From: Fodinibius sp. Rm-B-1B1-1
Lineage (GTDB): Bacteria; Bacteroidota; Rhodothermia; Balneolales; Balneolaceae
Reading direction: 5' to 3'
DNA: 64,000 nucleotides
Assembly (NCBI RefSeq): GCF_038594945.1
Contig: NZ_JBCFYD010000002.1
Location: forward strand, 1,530,806 to 1,594,805
The notes below the pieces were generated by a model. The model saw only the letters and a program-made list of their open reading frames with translations. It was not told the DNA's origin and ran no database searches. This document shows positions 62,230 through 64,000 of the stretch, piece by piece (the stretch's first letter is position 1; the number at the start of each line of letters is the position of its first letter). Position numbers and translations under genes: made by a program.

Positions 62230-63741
62230 TTAGCTGTGAGCGTGTTGGGGCAAAATAGATTTCAACCAAGAGCTCGATTCTTCATAATGTTCAACCACTT
62301 CAGGAGTTTTTTCGTTGGTAAAAGAGACAACCATCCGTTCAACATCGTTACGAAGAACCGCTATCGTATTATTAATCAAATCCTTATTAAAACCTTTATC
62401 CCCAAGGCGTAATGTAAATTCAAGCGAAATAACTCGGCTTATAATTTGTCCGAGCTCAACTAAGCGATCTTGGGCTAAAGTGTGATCAATTTTAAAATTA
62501 AGTACTTCAGAAAAATAATCTGCAGCTCTTTCTGTGAGCTTGTAATCACTTAAAAACGTGTGCAAGTTTTTAAGCTTAAGTTTACGCATATTTTTAAGCA
62601 CTGATTCCGAAATCTGTTGATATAAAATATCATTGGATCCTTCAAAAATTTGAAATGGACGACTATCAATGAGCGCCCGACCAGCAATATGATCCAACCG
62701 GTATCCTTTAGCTCCAGTTAATTGCAATAGCGACTGTGCTGCCTGCTGCATCAAATCCGTAGTATAGGTTTTGATCGCATTTGCAGTTAAATCCATATTC
62801 GAAACATCCTTTGTTAACGGGACATTTTGACTCGTAAATGCACACATGGCAGAACAGATCGTAAATGAAGATTGCAACCTGTTTAGTCGCTTTTTAACCT
62901 GATCATAATTAAACAAACTTTGCCCTCCCACGTACCGTTCTCTACAATGGGTAATTGCCTCATCCATCAATCGTTTTAAAAAGCCAATACCCATCCCAGG
63001 AAATTGTAACCTGCTTCGGTGAAGGACATCAAGCATCATTTTTATACCAATCGATTTTGGTTTTAACTTGTACTCTTCCGGAACCGTGATATCAATTTTA
63101 TTACGACCATAGGGCAGCATATATAAACCCAAATTCTTGTAGTACTCTTCAACCTCGATGCCACCTCGCTTACTATCATGGATAAAGAATCCAATATCGC
63201 GACCAAGACCGCCACCGGAATTTTCTTTACGTGCTGTAATCAACCAAAAGTCAGCAGCACCTGTTAATCCTGCCCAGTGTTTGGTTCCCGAAATACTATA
63301 AGCATCTCCATCTTCACTATGCACCTTTTTAAAGGAAGTTTCCATATGAAGAGCATCAGAACCAAAATCAGGTTCTGTAATCATTAACCCTCCCATATTA
63401 TTTTCATGCAAAAACCGATCGAAAATAGATTGCTTTACCTCTTCTTGCCCATAATTTGCAACCGGCTGCAAAAATAAAGCTCCGTTTATCCCCATCATCA
63501 AAGAGAGTGGAAGTGACTCATAAGAACTGGCTTCTAACATTGCTAAAGCTTCATGAGTCTCCCCTCCTCGACCTCCATATTCATCAGGGATAAAAACACT
63601 AAGCGGCTTACAGTTCATCACTTCATTAAAAATTTTATCAGGTAAGCCACGATTCAAACTTAGCTTATCAATATCATCTTTAACATTAAAGAGGTTGTGT
63701 AATTTATTTTTGTATTGATTGATAAAATCAGAAAAGTCCAT
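62230..63741 (-). CDS. Acyl-CoA dehydrogenase family protein
   Basis: A 503-residue FAD-dependent acyl-CoA dehydrogenase. Seen: FIPDEYGGRGGETHEALAML, LMITEPDFGSDALHMETSF (FAD/substrate loop), SISGTKHWAGLTGAADFWLI, and QIFEGSNDILYQQIS, in which the Glu is at the catalytic position. The C-terminal 110 residues extend beyond the core ACAD fold and are helical. It differs from standard short-chain enzymes (about 380). The substrate is unknown. It lies upstream of the sirtuin gene with a 28-base gap, suggesting an operon with it and the SGNH hydrolase. Confidence 0.88.
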   Translation of the reverse strand: MDFSDFINQYKNKLHNLFNVKDDIDKLSLNRGLPDKIFNEVMNCKPLSVFIPDEYGGRGGETHEALAMLEASSYESLPLSLMMGINGALFLQPVANYGQEEVKQSIFDRFLHENNMGGLMITEPDFGSDALHMETSFKKVHSEDGDAYSISGTKHWAGLTGAADFWLITARKENSGGGLGRDIGFFIHDSKRGGIEVEEYYKNLGLYMLPYGRNKIDITVPEEYKLKPKSIGIKMMLDVLHRSRLQFPGMGIGFLKRLMDEAITHCRERYVGGQSLFNYDQVKKRLNRLQSSFTICSAMCAFTSQNVPLTKDVSNMDLTANAIKTYTTDLMQQAAQSLLQLTGAKGYRLDHIAGRALIDSRPFQIFEGSNDILYQQISESVLKNMRKLKLKNLHTFLSDYKLTERAADYFSEVLNFKIDHTLAQDRLVELGQIISRVISLEFTLRLGDKGFNKDLINNTIAVLRNDVERMVVSFTNEKTPEVVEHYEESSSWLKSILPQHAHS

Positions 63742-63877
63742 AACAAAAACAGGGTTTAAAAAAAGTTAAAAACGTTTTAACCATTAAATAAACGTTCTTA
63801 TAAGCGAATAATATACCGAATTTATACTTCGGTAAAAACCTTTTAGACCTCTTATTTAATGTTTTTACCTATAAAAC

Positions 63878-63909
63878 AAAAAAAGGTGACCCGTGGTATG
63901 GATCACCTT
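63878..63909 (-). terminator. Rho-independent terminator after the rRNA operon
   Basis: On the minus strand, AAGGTGA-T-CC pairs with GG-G-TCACCTT around a loop, followed by seven T. It lies 43 bases downstream of the 5S rRNA end and is oriented to stop rRNA transcription before the acyl-CoA dehydrogenase gene. Confidence 0.85.
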
Positions 63910-63951
63910 CTTTCGTATCAGTTGCTTGTCGAACATATAAATAAAAAAAAG

Positions 63952-64000
63952 AGCGGGCGGGGACCTACGCTTCCTCCCAAAGGGAAGTACCATCGGCGCT
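63952..64000 (-). rRNA. rrf: 5S rRNA, 3' part only
   Basis: Read on the minus strand the last 49 bases begin AGCGCCGATGGTACTTCCC and end GGTCCCCGCCCGCTC, followed by a T-run. This is the conserved 3' half of bacterial 5S rRNA: the GCGCCGATGGTA loop region and the closing G(C)CCGC stem. The 5' half and the rest of the operon lie beyond the window. The exact 3' end is estimated. Confidence 0.88.

Noticed and set aside
1..64000. tRNA genes, CRISPR arrays, insertion sequences, prophage genes or riboswitches
   Set aside because: No tRNA T-loop signature in a gap, no regular spaced repeats, no transposase or integrase, and no recognisable riboswitch leader were found by eye; a tRNA or Rfam scan could still find a weak one.

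Overview
The window is a gene-dense stretch of about 42% GC (estimated by eye) from a heterotrophic Gram-negative bacterium. Several features point to the Balneolales/Rhodothermota side of the Bacteroidota-Chlorobiota group: very large two-component-regulator propeller histidine kinases, an alpha/beta-fused 2-oxoacid dehydrogenase E1, TPR-LuxR regulators, many signal-peptide and lipoprotein ORFs, and clear AAGGAGG ribosome binding sites on a good share of genes, which classical Bacteroidetes mostly lack. The lineage is inferred from gene content only. No prophage, insertion sequence, CRISPR array or tRNA was seen. The right edge cuts into a 5S rRNA gene, so a minus-strand rRNA operon lies just outside.

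Layout. 1-12.6 kb: a truncated unknown gene, a decayed four-helix-bundle gene, an AMP-binding acyl-CoA ligase, an exported isoaspartate methyltransferase, a histidine-rich TPR lipoprotein, a DUF2059-like protein, a subtilisin-like lipoprotein, a methyltransferase divergent from a TetR regulator, and an SF1 helicase with an N-terminal DbpA-type RNA-binding domain. 12.7-18.1 kb: a same-strand run of cupin, MddA-like methanethiol methyltransferase, a second histidine-rich TPR protein, OsmC, two SAM methyltransferases and a DUF4242 protein. 18.3-20.1 kb: a TPR-LuxR regulator.

20.2-30.5 kb and 40.6-43.5 kb hold aromatic catabolism. hppD and hmgA (tyrosine to maleylacetoacetate) are divergent from paaABCD, a small exported protein, paaG, paaH, paaI, paaJ and paaY; paaZ and a second crotonase lie 10 kb further on. 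Together these activate, epoxidise, isomerise, open and beta-oxidise phenylacetyl-CoA. The epoxidase reductase PaaE and the ligase PaaK are not in the window. Gaps between these genes carry inverted repeats built from a few recurring short words. A minus-strand block (30.5-39.2 kb) of SRPBCC, VOC, ArsR, YdeI-like, DUF1697, MATE, HMA-like and DinB genes separates the two halves; two of its VOC genes are frameshifted.

43.5-55.5 kb: an AlkD-like DNA glycosylase, then four consecutive minus-strand sensor kinases of the HisKA_2 type, three of them tandem propeller paralogs of about 1010 residues. No receiver-domain protein is encoded nearby. 55.7-64 kb: fused E1, a HisC-like aminotransferase, an SDR, an exported glycine-rich protein, an SGNH hydrolase, a cysteine-free sirtuin, an acyl-CoA dehydrogenase, and the 3' part of 5S rRNA with its terminator.
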